Origin: an uncultured Collinsella sp.
GTDB lineage: Bacteria; Actinomycetota; Coriobacteriia; Coriobacteriales; Coriobacteriaceae
NCBI GenBank assembly: GCA_900549085.1
Contig: URMO01000036.1
Location: 1 to 19,412, forward strand
Length of the DNA: 19,412 nucleotides
Direction: 5' to 3'
A program made the translations under genes and the position numbers. The notes beneath the pieces were generated by a model. That model made no database searches and was not told the origin of the DNA. It saw nothing but the letters and a program-made list of their open reading frames with translations. Shown here one piece after another: positions 1 to 6,960 of this stretch. Position 1 is the stretch's first letter. Each line of letters begins with the position of its first letter.

Positions 1-249
1 GGCTTTGAGGGCGGTCAGGCCGAGGCAGTCGCACACGAATGCCAGCTGATGTACGACACGATGATCTTGAAGCGCCACAACGACATTCCCGAGCTGGAGC
101 GCATGCTCAAGGAGGCCGGTGACGACAAGGTCAAGAGCTGCCGCTTGGAGTACCTGCTGGCCCTGCAGTACAAGAACAAGGGCGACGAAGCCAAGTTCCA
201 GGAGTTCCTGGAGAAGTCGGGCCAGCACTCGATGGCCGTCAACGCGTAA
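1..249 (+). CDS. 3' end of an unrecognised protein gene (partial)
   Basis: The frame is open from the first base of the window and reads 82 residues to a TAA at 247-249. The ATG at 49 has no ribosome binding site before it, so the gene very probably starts upstream of the window. The visible part is charged and probably helical (ELERMLKEAGDDKVKS, then NKGDEAKFQEFLEK), compatible with a helical-repeat or tetratricopeptide-like C-terminus, but no family is recognised. It ends 31 nt before tRNA-Leu and is on the same strand. Codon choice is strongly G/C-ending, like the core genes of the window, so the frame is credible as coding. Confidence 0.75.
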   Translation, partial: GFEGGQAEAVAHECQLMYDTMILKRHNDIPELERMLKEAGDDKVKSCRLEYLLALQYKNKGDEAKFQEFLEKSGQHSMAVNA

Positions 250-280
250 CGGACGGCTTGTGCTAGACTTCTAGTCTCAC

Positions 281-365
281 GGGGGCGTGGCGGAATTGGC
301 ATACGCAGGAGACTTAAAATCTCTCGCCGCAAGGATTGTGGGTTCGAGTCCCACCGCCCCTACCA
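281..365 (+). tRNA. tRNA-Leu (anticodon UAA)
   Basis: An 85-nt class II tRNA. The 7-bp acceptor stem GGGGGCG/CGCCCCT has a terminal G-T pair and is followed by A and an encoded CCA. The anticodon stem GGAGA/TCTCT closes the loop CTTAAAA, giving anticodon TAA. A long variable arm follows, then the T arm GTGGG-TTCGAGT-CCCAC. The long variable arm and TAA anticodon identify leucine (UUA codon). A hairpin terminator starts 12 nt downstream, so it is probably a single-gene transcript. A -10-like TAGACT at 264-269 is a weak promoter candidate with no recognisable -35. Confidence 0.97.
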
Positions 366-376
366 TATGGAGCTTT

Positions 377-415
377 CGAGCCCGTGTCCCCCAGGGATGC
401 GGGCTCGTTTCTTTT
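377..415 (+). terminator. Rho-independent terminator of tRNA-Leu
   Basis: CGAGCCCG (377-384) pairs perfectly with CGGGCTCG (400-407). The stem continues inward through two wobble pairs to TCCC/GGGA with a 3-nt loop. It is followed directly by TTTCTTTT (408-415). Position and structure fit the end of the tRNA transcript. Confidence 0.85.
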
Positions 416-431
416 ACACGCCGGCGGGGCT

Positions 432-504
432 CTAAGTTGCGGTGGAATAGTTCCTGTTTTGGTAGTTTACCAGCCCATTTAGGAACTATTCCACCGCAAC
501 TTAG
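432..504. repeat. Palindromic intergenic repeat, copy 1
   Basis: A 24-bp perfect inverted repeat: arms 432-455 and 481-504, with core AGTTGCGGTGGAATAG at 435-450. The 25-nt centre contains its own 5-bp hairpin TGGTA-gtt-TACCA (460-472). The same core arm recurs at 1960-2026 and 8711-8779. No poly-T run follows on either strand, so it is not a canonical terminator. It lies between the tRNA terminator and the DUF4143 ATPase gene. Confidence 0.9.
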
Positions 505-515
505 GTTGGTGTTCC

Positions 516-566
516 CACATTTTCCGATGGAAAAACGTGGCTGTCTCGCACATTTTCCGATGGAAA
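516..566. promoter_or_regulatory. Tandem operator-like repeats upstream of the DUF4143 ATPase gene
   Basis: The 18-nt sequence CACATTTTCCGATGGAAA occurs twice, at 516-533 and 549-566, with a 33-bp period. Each copy contains a dyad, TTTTCC-gat-GGAAA(A). The second copy ends 14 nt before a -10-like hexamer and lies within about 45 nt of the ATPase start. Two spaced dyads just upstream of a promoter suggest a site for a dimeric DNA-binding protein. No regulator is identified. Confidence 0.6.
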
Positions 567-580
567 CTCCCAAATGGCCT

Positions 581-586
581 TATACT
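581..586 (+). promoter_or_regulatory. Possible -10 box for the DUF4143 ATPase gene
   Basis: TATACT lies 23 nt upstream of the ATG at 610, and a GGGAGG ribosome binding site (600-605) lies between. No good -35 hexamer sits 16-18 nt upstream; that region is occupied by the second dyad repeat, which would suit an activated or repressed promoter. Confidence 0.35.
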
Positions 587-609
587 AGCCGAGAGGGTTG
601 GGAGGCAAT

Positions 610-1911
610 ATGCAGCGACAGCTTATGAGTGAACTTATCGCTTGGAAATCAAGGGCGAATCGCAAACCTCTCTTGCTTAAGGGAGCCCGCCAGACAGGAA
701 AGACTTGGCTTCTTAACGAATTCGCAAGCCAGCAGTATCGAAACGTCATTCGTTTTGACTTTATGCTCGAGCCGAGCACACGCTCGCTGTTCGATGGGAA
801 CCTCGACCCCAAGCGCATCATCTCCCAGATAGAACTCCTACGTGGCCAAACCGTAACGCCGGAAGACACGCTCATCATCTTCGACGAGATCCAAGAGGCG
901 CCACGCGGGATCACCTCGCTCAAGTACTTCAACGAGCTTGCACCCGAATACCGCATCGTAGCAGCCAGTTCCTATATGGGCCTCGCGCTCCGACGCGAAA
1001 ACGAGTCATTTCCCGTCGGCAAAATCGACCAGCTCACCATGCGTCCCATGGGGTTTGCTGAGTTCGTTCGTGCCGTCGACGGCAACCCACTCGCCGACGC
1101 CATCCTTGCCGCAGACATGAACCTTCTAACAAACGTTACCGAAAAGCTCGAGCACTTGCTCAAGGAATACCTTGTTGTCGGCGGTATGCCCGAAGTTGTC
1201 TCCACTTTCGCCGAGACACGCGACTTCATCGAAGCCCGAAGGCTTCAACAGCAAATCATCGAGGCTTACGAATCCGATTTTGGCAAACATGCACCCGCCC
1301 GCATCGTCGAGCGCATGAGGTTGGTTTGGAAATCCCTTCCCGGCCAGCTTGCAAAGGAGAACAAGAAGTTTGTCTATGGCGCCCTTCGTCCCGGAGCGCG
1401 CGCACGCGATTTCGAGGAAAGCCTCCAGTGGCTCACGGACTACGGAATCGTTCATAAGGTGCCACGTGTTTCCGCTCTAAAGGCGCCGCTCTCGAGCTAC
1501 GAAGACCTCTCGGGCTTCAAACTGTTCTGCATCGACACCGGCATCCTCGGAGCGCTCTCCGGTCTCTCTCCGGCCGTCGTTCTTAACGGATCCGCTGTTT
1601 TTACCGAGTTCAAAGGTTCGCTGACCGAACAATACGTCGCGCAAGAGCTCTTGCTCCAGGACAAAACTCCCGCGTATTGGTCCTCTACCTCCGGCAATGC
1701 CGAAACCGACTTTGCCATCGACCATGCGGGAACCGTGCTTCCGCTTGAGGTCAAGGCAGCAGAGAACCTTAAAGCGAAGAGTCTGAAAATAGCCTGCGAA
1801 AAATTCAAACTCGAGCGTTGCGTGAGGAGCTCCCTGGCGGCATATAGAGACGAGGGCATGCTCGTCAATATTCCGCTTTGGGAGATTGGGCAGATCGACA
1901 AGCTGGCATAG
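610..1911 (+). CDS. AAA ATPase with DUF4143 C-terminal domain
   Basis: This is a 433-residue P-loop ATPase of the ATP-binding/DUF4143 family. Walker A GARQTGKT is near residues 25-32 and Walker B LIIFDE near 88-93. The C-terminal part carries D367...E380-V-K382 (PLEVKAAENL), the PD-(D/E)XK-like signature often found in DUF4143. The cellular role of the family is not established; members often behave as accessory genes. I chose the ATG at 610, preceded by GGGAGG, over a TTG at 598 that overlaps that ribosome binding site. The gene is visibly less GC-rich and uses more A/T-ending codons than its neighbours. It sits beside a tRNA and is bracketed by two copies of one palindromic repeat (432-504, 1960-2026), which suggests acquired DNA. 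Family assignment is firm; function is unknown. Confidence 0.9.
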   Translation: MQRQLMSELIAWKSRANRKPLLLKGARQTGKTWLLNEFASQQYRNVIRFDFMLEPSTRSLFDGNLDPKRIISQIELLRGQTVTPEDTLIIFDEIQEAPRGITSLKYFNELAPEYRIVAASSYMGLALRRENESFPVGKIDQLTMRPMGFAEFVRAVDGNPLADAILAADMNLLTNVTEKLEHLLKEYLVVGGMPEVVSTFAETRDFIEARRLQQQIIEAYESDFGKHAPARIVERMRLVWKSLPGQLAKENKKFVYGALRPGARARDFEESLQWLTDYGIVHKVPRVSALKAPLSSYEDLSGFKLFCIDTGILGALSGLSPAVVLNGSAVFTEFKGSLTEQYVAQELLLQDKTPAYWSSTSGNAETDFAIDHAGTVLPLEVKAAENLKAKSLKIACEKFKLERCVRSSLAAYRDEGMLVNIPLWEIGQIDKLA

Positions 1912-1959
1912 GCGCTGTGGGGACGCCCCGCAAGGACTGTCCCCAGGTGCCGGCTGTTG

Positions 1960-2026
1960 AGTTGCGGTGGAATAGGGACTGTTTGGTGCCCGAAAGGGCG
2001 ATTGTAGTCCGTATTTCACCGCAACT
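1960..2026. repeat. Palindromic intergenic repeat, copy 2
   Basis: Arms 1960-1980 and 2006-2026 (21 nt) pair with one wobble and one mismatch, and share AGTTGCGGTGGAATAG exactly with copy 1. The apex holds a separate GCCC-GAAA-GGGC tetraloop hairpin at 1988-1999. It lies between the convergent ATPase and ppx genes and ends 3 nt from the ppx stop, so it may help end both transcripts, but it has no clear U-tract. A weaker TGGGGAC/GTCCCCA pair lies just before it at 1918-1945. Confidence 0.8.
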
Positions 2027-2029
2027 TAT

Positions 2030-3031
2030 TTAGAGGGCGCTGAGGCTGGGGGTCCAGGCGATGGTGGGAGTCGCGCCGTCGAGAACCTCGTTGATGGTGG
2101 CGACCATGCCAGCGAGTAGGCTGTTCTCGCTTACGGTGAGCGTGTCGTAGCCGCCGGCTCGCATGAGCTCGCGAATCACCACGGCGCCAGCGAGAATCAC
2201 GCCCGCGCGCTTGGGCTGCACGCCCGGCAGCGCGGCGATGCCCTCCACGTCCAACGTGGACATGCGCTCGATAGCGGCCGAAACCTGGTCCAGCGAAAGC
2301 TCGCGCAGATGCACAAAGCTCGAGTCGTACGGCTCCAGTTCGTGGACCAGCGCCACGAGCGTGGTGACGGTACCGCCCACCGCAACGAGGCGCTCGGCGC
2401 GCTCAAAGTCGCTGGGCAGGCCCTCAAAATAGGCGGAGAACTGCTCGCCCGCCCACGCGGCGGCAGCCGCAAGCTTGTTCGTCGACGGCGGCAGTGCCGA
2501 GAAAAACCGCTCGGTCACGCGGCGGCAGCCGATGTCCAGCGAGCGCGTTCCCTCCAGCGCAAAGACTCCGCGCTCCGGCGCGTACACGCCCGTCGCGAGC
2601 TCCGTGGAGCCACCGCCCGAATCGGCGACGATAATGCGCTCGCCAGCAAAGTCGTGCGCCACGCCAAAAAATGTCAGGCGCGCCTCAACCTCTCCCGGAA
2701 TCACCTGTGGCTCAAGCCCCAGATCGCGCAGTCCGCCCAGTAGCAGGGCGGCGTTGGACGCATCGCGCGCGGCGCTCGTGCACGTGGTGCAGACGCACGC
2801 AGCCCCAAAGGCACGGGCCTCGTCCACAAACATCCGACACGCAGCGAGCACGCGCTCAACGGCCGCCTCGCAAAAGCGCCCCGTCGCGTCCACGCCCTCG
2901 CCCAAGTCGGTAATCTCGGTATGCTTGGACGATTCCACGATCGCCCCGCCCTCGACCTGGGCCAGCACCAGCCGCGACGAAACCGTCCCCAGGTCAATCG
3001 CGGCCACCTTATATCGTTTGCAATTTGTCAT
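2030..3031 (-). CDS. ppx: Ppx/GppA exopolyphosphatase / pppGpp phosphatase family protein
   Basis: 333 residues. Members hydrolyse terminal phosphates from polyphosphate or convert pppGpp to ppGpp in the cytoplasm. The actin-like (ASKHA) fold is shown by AAIDLGTVSSRLVLA near residues 10-24, the second phosphate loop ADSGGGSTELA near 136-146, and VAVGGTVTTLVAL for nucleotide contact. An acidic GEVEARLTF (113-121) matches the region of the catalytic Glu. The frame is open further upstream, but the ATG at 3031 is right: it follows GGAGGGGAG and begins exactly where homology starts, while the upstream extension is Arg-rich antisense-like sequence overlapping the next gene. It lies 28 nt after the FtsB-like gene and is probably co-transcribed. 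Polyphosphate and pppGpp activity cannot be separated from sequence. The symbol is by family. Confidence 0.9.
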   Translation of the reverse strand: MTNCKRYKVAAIDLGTVSSRLVLAQVEGGAIVESSKHTEITDLGEGVDATGRFCEAAVERVLAACRMFVDEARAFGAACVCTTCTSAARDASNAALLLGGLRDLGLEPQVIPGEVEARLTFFGVAHDFAGERIIVADSGGGSTELATGVYAPERGVFALEGTRSLDIGCRRVTERFFSALPPSTNKLAAAAAWAGEQFSAYFEGLPSDFERAERLVAVGGTVTTLVALVHELEPYDSSFVHLRELSLDQVSAAIERMSTLDVEGIAALPGVQPKRAGVILAGAVVIRELMRAGGYDTLTVSENSLLAGMVATINEVLDGATPTIAWTPSLSAL

Positions 3032-3059
3032 TGCGGGCTCCCCTCCGGGCGCTACTCGC

Positions 3060-3821
3060 CTACTCGCCGCTGGACGCGACCGTCTGACCCTCGACGCCGT
3101 TAAATCCAAACAGCATGTCGAGCGTCTGAATGTACCACGGCGAGTCCTTGCCGACTTCTTCGATCTCCTTGGCCACCTCGCTGGCTTTCTTGGCGTTCGA
3201 CGACTTCTGGCTCGACGAGGCATCCGAATCGCCGTCTAGGCCCTGCACTTCAATCCTCTTCTCGCCGGGCATCACCAGGCCCAGGTCCTCGGATGCCGCA
3301 TCCTTGATGCCCTCCTCCGAGAGCAACGTGTCGACGCTTTTTTGCAGCTCATCATTGTATTGCTGGCGAATCTCGACCTGCTTGGCCAAGATATCGCTCG
3401 AGCGCTTTGCCACATACAGGTCGCGCACGGGGAAATACAGGCTCACGAGCACCAGGGCAACGACGATGCCGATGAATAGCCCTCGCTGAGGACCGTGGGT
3501 AAAGTCGTAGATCGCCTTGACCACCGCGTTGTCGTTGGCGTAGTGCATAAAGTCCGAGCCCGAAAGACGGTTCGAGGGCCTGCTCGACCTATCGTGCGTT
3601 TGAGCCGACGAGCGCTGAGCATGCAACGAACGTGCTGGGCGCACTGGTCCATCTGTCGAAGTATTCACTTGAGCATTGGGGCGCGAGGTACTTGTCGGGC
3701 GCTGCGTGGAGCGGTCGGCGCCGGCGTAGGCGGACCCACCGAGCTGCACCGTGCGCGCACGGCGAGGCGACGGCTCACGCGAACCGGCGGAATAGTACCT
3801 GTTGTCGTAAATCTGATCCAT
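3060..3821 (-). CDS. DivIC/FtsB-type septum formation initiator family protein
   Basis: 253 residues with the bitopic layout of the family. A long N-terminal cytoplasmic region (about 1-108) is rich in Ser, Arg, Pro and Thr. One membrane segment, GLFIGIVVALVLVSLYFP, lies near 114-131, followed by a coiled-coil-like stretch with Gln/Glu/Leu spacing (about 135-170) and the short extracytoplasmic domain (to about 195). The C-terminal tail is low-complexity and acidic. FtsB/DivIC proteins stabilise the FtsL/FtsQ division complex at the septum. I chose the ATG at 3821 (AAGG ribosome binding site 6 nt before) over an internal ATG at 3548 with no site. Downstream of eno and upstream of ppx is the conserved actinobacterial location. 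A -10-like TAGAAT at 3859-3864 may serve it, because a strong terminator separates it from eno. Confidence 0.85.
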   Translation of the reverse strand: MDQIYDNRYYSAGSREPSPRRARTVQLGGSAYAGADRSTQRPTSTSRPNAQVNTSTDGPVRPARSLHAQRSSAQTHDRSSRPSNRLSGSDFMHYANDNAVVKAIYDFTHGPQRGLFIGIVVALVLVSLYFPVRDLYVAKRSSDILAKQVEIRQQYNDELQKSVDTLLSEEGIKDAASEDLGLVMPGEKRIEVQGLDGDSDASSSQKSSNAKKASEVAKEIEEVGKDSPWYIQTLDMLFGFNGVEGQTVASSGE

Positions 3822-3911
3822 GTGCGCCTTGTGCGGTTGAGGTTTGTTTGCGCTAAGTATTCTAGTTATAGCACGAGCGCGCGCACCGCCTTCGCCAGCC
3901 TTTGCTCGACA

Positions 3912-3944
3912 TAAAAAAGGCGCTGAGCCATACGGCCCAGCGCC
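3912..3944 (-). terminator. Rho-independent terminator of eno
   Basis: On the - strand GGCGCTGGGCC (3944-3934) pairs with GGCTCAGCGCC (3929-3919) through one G-T wobble over a 4-nt loop. A run of six T (3918-3913) follows. It lies 64 nt after the eno stop codon and is the clearest terminator in the window. Confidence 0.92.
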
Positions 3945-4007
3945 CAATGGCGGCCATCAGAAGTGGAGCGGAGCCGAGTCAGCCCCGCCCCCGCACACGC
4001 CGCTCGC

Positions 4008-5297
4008 CTAGCGGATGTTGTAGAACGCGGCCTTGCCGGCGTAGCGCGCGCTACCCTCGAGCTCGTCCTCGATGCGGATGAGCTGGTTGTATTTGGCAAT
4101 ACGGTCGCTACGGCACGGGGCGCCCGACTTGATCTGGCCGGCGTTGACGCCCACGACCAGGTCGGCAATCGTGGAATCCTCGGTCTCGCCGGAGCGGTGG
4201 CTCACGATGCAAGCGTAGCCGGCCTCCTTGGCGGTTTCGATGGCCTCGAGCGACTCGGTGAGCGTGCCGATCTGGTTGACCTTGACCAGGATCGCGTTGG
4301 CGGCGCCCAGCTCGATACCCTTCTTGAGGCGCTCGGTGTTGGTGACGAACAGGTCGTCGCCCACCAGCTGCACCTTGTTGCCAATGCGACGGGTGAGCTC
4401 AACCCAGCCGTCCCAGTCCTCCTCGGCCATGCCGTCCTCGATGGAGATGATGGGATAGGTGTCGACGAGCTTCTCCCAGTAATCGACCATCTGGGCGCTC
4501 GTGTACTCCACGCCCTCGCCCTTGAGCTCGTACATGCCGGTCTCGGCGTTGTAGAACTCGGTCGAGGCCGGATCCATGGCGTACATGAAGTCGACGCCGG
4601 GCTTAAAGCCGGCCTTCTCCACGGCCTTGGTGATGTACTCAAACGGCTCGGCATTGGTCTTGAGGTTAGGCGCAAAGCCGCCCTCGTCGCCCACGCCGCC
4701 GCCCAGGCCGGCCTCGTGCAGCACGCCCTTGAGGGTGTGGTAGACCTCGGCGCACCAACGCAGGCCCTCGGCAAAGCTCGGGGCGCCCACCGGCATGATC
4801 ATGAACTCCTGGAAGTCGACGTTATTGTCGGCATGCACGCCGCCGTTGAGGATGTTCATCATGGGCGTGGGCAGCAGGTGGGCGTTGACGCCGCCCAGGT
4901 ACTGGTACAGCGAAAGACCCGCCGACTCGGCAGCGGCGCGGGCGACGGCCAGCGACACGCCCAGAATGGCGTTGGCGCCGAGCTTGGTCTTGTTGGGCGT
5001 ACCGTCGGCGGCGATTAGCGCGGCGTCAATGGCACGCTGATCGAAGGCGTCGAGGCCCACGACGGCATTGGCGCACTCGTTGTTGACATGCTCGACGGCC
5101 TGCGAAACGCCCTTGCCCAGGTAGCGACCCTTGTCGCCGTCGCGCAGCTCACATGCCTCAAAGGCGCCGGTCGAAGCGCCCGAAGGCACCATCGCGCGAC
5201 CGAAGCTGCCGTCCTCGAGCACGACCTCGACCTCGACGGTGGGGTTGCCGCGGCTGTCGAGCACCTCACGACCATAGACGTCCAAAATGTCACTCAT
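4008..5297 (-). CDS. eno: Enolase (phosphopyruvate hydratase)
   Basis: 429 residues, full length. It converts 2-phosphoglycerate to phosphoenolpyruvate in glycolysis, in the cytosol. All key residues are visible: catalytic Glu205 in GDEGGF, catalytic Lys339 in ILVKVNQ, Mg ligands Asp242, Glu287 (SIEDG) and Asp314 (VGDDLF), and the signature SHRSGETED from Ser366. The N-terminus VYGREVLDSRGNPTVEVEV is typical. The ATG at 5297 is preceded by AGAGGGAGA. The gene appears monocistronic: the mazG terminator (5437-5484) lies upstream and its own terminator (3912-3944) downstream. A -10-like CATAAT at 5399-5404 on the - strand would give a leader of about 95 nt; no clear -35 was found. Confidence 0.99.
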   Translation of the reverse strand: MSDILDVYGREVLDSRGNPTVEVEVVLEDGSFGRAMVPSGASTGAFEACELRDGDKGRYLGKGVSQAVEHVNNECANAVVGLDAFDQRAIDAALIAADGTPNKTKLGANAILGVSLAVARAAAESAGLSLYQYLGGVNAHLLPTPMMNILNGGVHADNNVDFQEFMIMPVGAPSFAEGLRWCAEVYHTLKGVLHEAGLGGGVGDEGGFAPNLKTNAEPFEYITKAVEKAGFKPGVDFMYAMDPASTEFYNAETGMYELKGEGVEYTSAQMVDYWEKLVDTYPIISIEDGMAEEDWDGWVELTRRIGNKVQLVGDDLFVTNTERLKKGIELGAANAILVKVNQIGTLTESLEAIETAKEAGYACIVSHRSGETEDSTIADLVVGVNAGQIKSGAPCRSDRIAKYNQLIRIEDELEGSARYAGKAAFYNIR

Positions 5298-5436
5298 GTT
5301 GTCTCCCTCTCACTTGGAAACGGGTTGAATGCTTGGCGACGCGGCATTGCGCCAATGTGGCGCTTTGGTTTGCAAGTTAGCCTTGTCGCACTTTTTGCAT
5401 TATGCCCTAAGTTAGTCGATGGATACACTTGTTTTT

Positions 5437-5484
5437 CGAAAAATTTAGCGGGAACGATGAGGCGTGTCAGCCCGTCGTTCCCGC
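5437..5484 (-). terminator. Probable terminator after mazG
   Basis: On the - strand GCGGGAACGA (5484-5475) and TCGTTCCCGC (5457-5448) form a perfect 10-bp stem with a 17-nt loop, followed by TAAATTTTTC. It starts 5 nt past the mazG stop codon. The loop is long and the T-run interrupted, so it is probably functional but not ideal. Confidence 0.65.
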
Positions 5485-5488
5485 AGTC

Positions 5489-6349
5489 TTACTCCTCCGC
5501 CTTTGCGGCATCCCACAGGTCGTTGAGGCCATGGGTCGAAAGCTCAGCCAGATCCACATGAGCGTTGGCCGCCATCTGCTCCATTGCGGCCCAGCGGCGG
5601 CGGAACTTGGCCGTGCTCGCGCGCAGGGCGCTCTCGGCGTCGATTCCCTCTTTGCGCGCAACGTTGACCAGGGCAAAGAGCAGGTCGCCAAACTCCATTT
5701 CGCGCTCGGGCGTTCCGGGGGCCTCGGCCTCAAACTCGGCACGCTCCTCGGCGACCTCGTCCCACACGTCCTGGACCGTCTCCCACTCAAAGCCCACGGC
5801 CGCTGCCTTGCGCGACACCTTCTGGGCCTGCATCAGCGCCGGTAGATGCGTGGGCACGCCGTCGAGCAGGCCCTCGGGCGCAGCCTCGCCTGCCGCCACG
5901 GCCTTGTCCTTGGCGGCTTTCTCGGCAAGCTTAACCTCGTCCCAAATCTTGAGTACCTCGTCGGAACTGTCGGCATCTACATCGCCAAACACGTGCGGAT
6001 GACGGCGGATGAGCTTGGCGTCGATATCGTGCGCCACGTCGGCCAGCGTAAACTCGCCGGCGTCAGCAGCAATCTGCGCATGCAGCACGACCTGCATGAG
6101 CACGTCACCCAGCTCCTCGCGCAGGTGAACCGCGTCGTCCGCCTCGATGCAGTCGAGCGCCTCGTAGGCCTCCTCGATCATGTTCTTGCCAATGCTGCGG
6201 TGCGTCTGCTCGCGGTCCCACGGGCAGCCGTCGGGCTGACGCAAGCGCCAGACGGTCTGCACCAGATGCTGCAGCTCGGCCGACGCGTCGACCAGCGTGG
6301 ACAGATTGCGCGAGCCCTCGGCATTTTGCTGAGCCATGTGCTGCGCCAT
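5489..6349 (-). CDS. mazG: MazG family nucleoside triphosphate pyrophosphohydrolase
   Basis: 286 residues. MazG proteins hydrolyse NTPs/dNTPs to the monophosphate and pyrophosphate, and are linked to house-cleaning of the nucleotide pool and, in E. coli, to ppGpp levels. CPWDREQTHRS at 42-52 is the family hallmark. The helical metal site EExxE...ExxD is visible as E59-E60-x-x-E63 and E79-x-x-D82, and a second MazG-like helical half follows (about 165-286). Length matches two-domain MazG. I chose the ATG at 6349, preceded by GGAGG with 8-nt spacing, over an ATG at 6337. The start is only 2 nt from the stop of the upstream phosphodiesterase, which implies translational coupling in one operon. 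Confidence 0.95.
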   Translation of the reverse strand: MAQHMAQQNAEGSRNLSTLVDASAELQHLVQTVWRLRQPDGCPWDREQTHRSIGKNMIEEAYEALDCIEADDAVHLREELGDVLMQVVLHAQIAADAGEFTLADVAHDIDAKLIRRHPHVFGDVDADSSDEVLKIWDEVKLAEKAAKDKAVAAGEAAPEGLLDGVPTHLPALMQAQKVSRKAAAVGFEWETVQDVWDEVAEERAEFEAEAPGTPEREMEFGDLLFALVNVARKEGIDAESALRASTAKFRRRWAAMEQMAANAHVDLAELSTHGLNDLWDAAKAEE

Positions 6350-6351
6350 GG

Positions 6352-6900
6352 CTATTCCTCCTCCAGGATCACGTGGCGGAACGCGCCGCCCTCGTAGATG
6401 CCGTAGCTGTGCGAGCCGTCCTTGGGGATGCTCACGCTACCGGGGTTGAAGAGCCACAGGCCCGGGTGCGCGGCGCTTTCCTCGTTGACCTTGATGTGCG
6501 TATGACCGTAGACGAGCGCGGAGCCCTCGGGCAACGCGGGCGCGTGGTCGACGCTGTTGTGCATGCCGGCGCCAAAGACATGGCCGTGCGTCAGGAACAG
6601 CTCGCGGCCGGTCTCGTCGAACAGCGTGGCGTAGTCGGCCATGACGGGGAAGTCGAGCACCATCTGGTCGACCTCGGCATCGCAGTTGCCGCGCACCGCG
6701 ATGATGCGGTCGGCCAGGGCGTTGAGCAGCGGGATTACGCGCTTGGGGGCGTAATCGCGCGGCAAGTCGTTGCGCGGACCGTGGTAGAGCAGGTCGCCCA
6801 GCAGCACGATGCGGTCGGGCTGCTCGGATTCGATGTCGGCGACCAGGCGCTCGGCCCAGTATGCCGAGCCGTGGATGTCGGAGGCGATGAGGTATTTCAT
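6352..6900 (-). CDS. yfcE: YfcE-like metallophosphoesterase
   Basis: 182 residues, single calcineurin-like phosphoesterase domain. YfcE-type enzymes hydrolyse phosphodiesters with a di-metal centre; the physiological substrate is not known. Metal and catalytic motifs appear in order: D8-x-H10 (ASDIHG), D36 (LLGDLLYHGPRN), N72 (RGNCD), H105 (THGH) and the VYGHTHIK pair at 132/134. NPGSVSIPKDG near the C-terminus is typical of the family. The ATG at 6900 follows GAAAGGA. The stop lies 2 nt before mazG, and larC2 ends 60 nt upstream, so the three genes probably form an operon. Confidence 0.92.
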   Translation of the reverse strand: MKYLIASDIHGSAYWAERLVADIESEQPDRIVLLGDLLYHGPRNDLPRDYAPKRVIPLLNALADRIIAVRGNCDAEVDQMVLDFPVMADYATLFDETGRELFLTHGHVFGAGMHNSVDHAPALPEGSALVYGHTHIKVNEESAAHPGLWLFNPGSVSIPKDGSHSYGIYEGGAFRHVILEEE

Positions 6901-6960
6901 GGGGAGATCCTTTCGAATGGGGTTGATATGGCTGGGCGCAGGATGTCGCCACCAGCCGCG

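Noticed and set aside
598..609. TTG at 598 as start of the DUF4143 ATPase
   Set aside because: The TTG overlaps the GGGAGG that serves the ATG at 610; it adds only four residues.
3032..3223. N-terminal extension of the Ppx/GppA frame
   Set aside because: It overlaps the FtsB-like gene in another frame, is Arg-rich and has no ribosome binding site; homology starts at the ATG at 3031.
3963..5018. A 351-codon + strand frame antisense to eno
   Set aside because: Shadow of enolase; composition is Val/Gly/Leu/His-rich without motifs. Similar shadows at 18149-19324 and 6373-7254 were rejected for the same reason.
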